From Candidatus Poseidoniaceae archaeon (GTDB taxonomy: Archaea; Thermoplasmatota; Poseidoniia; Poseidoniales; Poseidoniaceae): DNA of 7,237 nt. The position numbers and the translations under genes are program-made. Where the stretch lies: contig JAPKCL010000085.1 in NCBI GenBank assembly GCA_028822955.1, forward strand, positions 1 to 7,237, written 5' to 3'. The notes beneath the pieces are model-generated. The model was given only the letters and a program-made list of their open reading frames with translations, did no database searches and had not been told where the DNA came from. This document shows positions 6,066 to 7,237 of this stretch, one piece after another (position 1 is the stretch's first letter; each line of letters starts with the position of its first letter).

Positions 6066-7237
6066 ATGAGCGAAGGGTTGCCAAAGGTCAGTATTGCGGT
6101 CCAAGACCGTGTCATGCTGCACTTGGCAGAACACATCATTCAAAACGATAGATATGTGGTTGGGCCAGAACTTACTCGACCGGGAATCGCTGAAGCATGT
6201 GCTCAACATCCACCGAATGTAAGTCGAACAATGCGGGTACTCCTAAGGGACGAATTTGTATCTGAACATACACGGACAATTCGAGGTGAAGATCGGCGTC
6301 AAAAAACATGGCAACTCACTGAACAAGGTCAAGGACTCGCTGAACAATTGGCCAAATCATTGGGCTCAACCAAAGTATTGCTTCGTAATGCTGAAGGCGA
6401 ATTGTTAGAAGTTGAGGCGATTGAAGCACCTAAACGGCTTGCTGCTGACATAACATTGTTACAGGTATTGATGCATGCCCAACATGAAGGAGTACTCACT
6501 TTTGGAGACATCCGGTTTGGAGTTATTAGCAAAAAGAACGATTCAAGTATTCCTGAACCAGGGCGATTAACACCAATGACTGGCGCACACGCAACCTATC
6601 ATAACAAACCCCCAATTACTCGTCCAGTTCATGGACGAACTGAGGAATTGCAAGCGCTTCATGAATGGTTTGGCGAACGAAAACCATGTGCTGTAGTTCA
6701 TGGCATTGCCGGCATCGGTAAATCGACTTTAGTAGCTCATTGGCTCAAACAACGTATCGAAGAAGACCCGTACTTGTCGATTTGTTGGTATCCTTGTCAG
6801 CCTTGGGACCGTTCACTCGGCCTTGCAACAAGCCTACTCCACCGGTTTGGAATCGATGAATCTCATGACCCTTACAACCTCATTGAAACCCTCCCACTCA
6901 CACCAGGTGGAAGTGTTGACGTCGATTCTTGGCGACGGCGATTACTCTCCTACCTCACCGATGCACGTACGATTCGAGAGAGGTACAAAAACGAAGCCGG
7001 TGGACCTCCACCGTACTGGCTAATCGTCTTGGATGACGTCCACCATATGGAAGAGAACGCCAAGGATTTACTTGGGGCATTGATACAAATATCACTCAAA
7101 GCACCGCTAAGATTACTGTTTATCTCCCGTACAACGCTTCGGATCTATGACCGGAGGGATGTTCATACTCGAGGTGTTGTACGTGAAATGCCATTAAGTG
7201 GTTTGAGTCTAGAAGACACCAAGAACTGGCTAAGTCA
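6066..7237 (+). CDS. Winged-helix plus STAND P-loop NTPase regulator (3' end outside window)
   Basis: An open frame of 390 full codons runs off the right edge. Residues about 14-90 look like a winged-helix DNA-binding domain: 'TRPGIAEACAQHPPNVSRTM' forms the helix-turn-helix, followed by a charged wing (68-80) and 'TWQLTEQGQGLA'. A linker (about 95-185) leads to a STAND-type NTPase. This begins with 'HGRTEELQALHEWF' (189-202), then Walker A 'GIAGIGKST' (213-221), Walker B 'WLIVLDDVHH' (318-327) with acidic D323/D324, and a sensor-type 'LLFISRT' (350-356). The final 'LSGLSLEDTKNWL' is typical of the helical part after the NTPase core. STAND proteins are ATP-driven switches, usually with C-terminal sensor repeats, which would lie beyond this window. 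It is divergent from the surface-protein gene. ATG 6066 is preferred because the coding-like sequence starts there; the frame stays open upstream to an ATG at 5934. Confidence 0.85.
   Translation, partial: MSEGLPKVSIAVQDRVMLHLAEHIIQNDRYVVGPELTRPGIAEACAQHPPNVSRTMRVLLRDEFVSEHTRTIRGEDRRQKTWQLTEQGQGLAEQLAKSLGSTKVLLRNAEGELLEVEAIEAPKRLAADITLLQVLMHAQHEGVLTFGDIRFGVISKKNDSSIPEPGRLTPMTGAHATYHNKPPITRPVHGRTEELQALHEWFGERKPCAVVHGIAGIGKSTLVAHWLKQRIEEDPYLSICWYPCQPWDRSLGLATSLLHRFGIDESHDPYNLIETLPLTPGGSVDVDSWRRRLLSYLTDARTIRERYKNEAGGPPPYWLIVLDDVHHMEENAKDLLGALIQISLKAPLRLLFISRTTLRIYDRRDVHTRGVVREMPLSGLSLEDTKNWLS

Noticed and set aside
6003..6209. A 68-codon minus-strand open frame over the divergent region
   Set aside because: It runs antisense to the start of the STAND gene and contains no recognisable motif.

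Overview
The window is most likely archaeal, and a planktonic Thermoplasmatota such as Marine Group II (Ca. Poseidoniales) is the best guess. Three things point there: a very long secreted protein full of Asp-rich DxDGDG repeats ending in one membrane anchor, a membrane-tethered winged-helix regulator with a large exported domain, and a TATA-box-like promoter. This assignment rests on protein style and recalled family resemblance, not on a marker gene. There is no rRNA, tRNA, mobile element or CRISPR array.

Layout. (1) Positions 1-2382, minus strand: a gene running off the left edge. It has a signal peptide, about five beta-sandwich repeats with paired cysteines, a membrane segment, and a C-terminal winged helix. 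(2) Positions 2383-2449: a short spacer. (3) Positions 2450-5935, minus strand: a complete 1161-codon surface protein with a signal peptide, a seven-bladed WD40-like propeller, a long stalk of two interleaved acidic repeat types, one C-terminal membrane segment and a cytoplasmic tail of about 80 residues. (4) Positions 5936-6065: a divergent, AT-rich intergenic region with a TATA-like box. (5) Positions 6066-7237, plus strand: the start of a gene running off the right edge, with an N-terminal winged helix followed by a STAND-type P-loop NTPase.

How the genes may work together (inference). Two putative transcription regulators flank one large surface protein. The regulator on the left is tethered in the membrane with its sensing part outside; the one on the right is a cytosolic ATP-dependent switch transcribed divergently from the surface gene. 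This could be a surface-sensing or surface-expression cassette, but nothing in the sequence proves that the three act together. All three are partly or wholly uncharacterised in function. Almost all of the window is coding, and no gap exceeds 130 bases.
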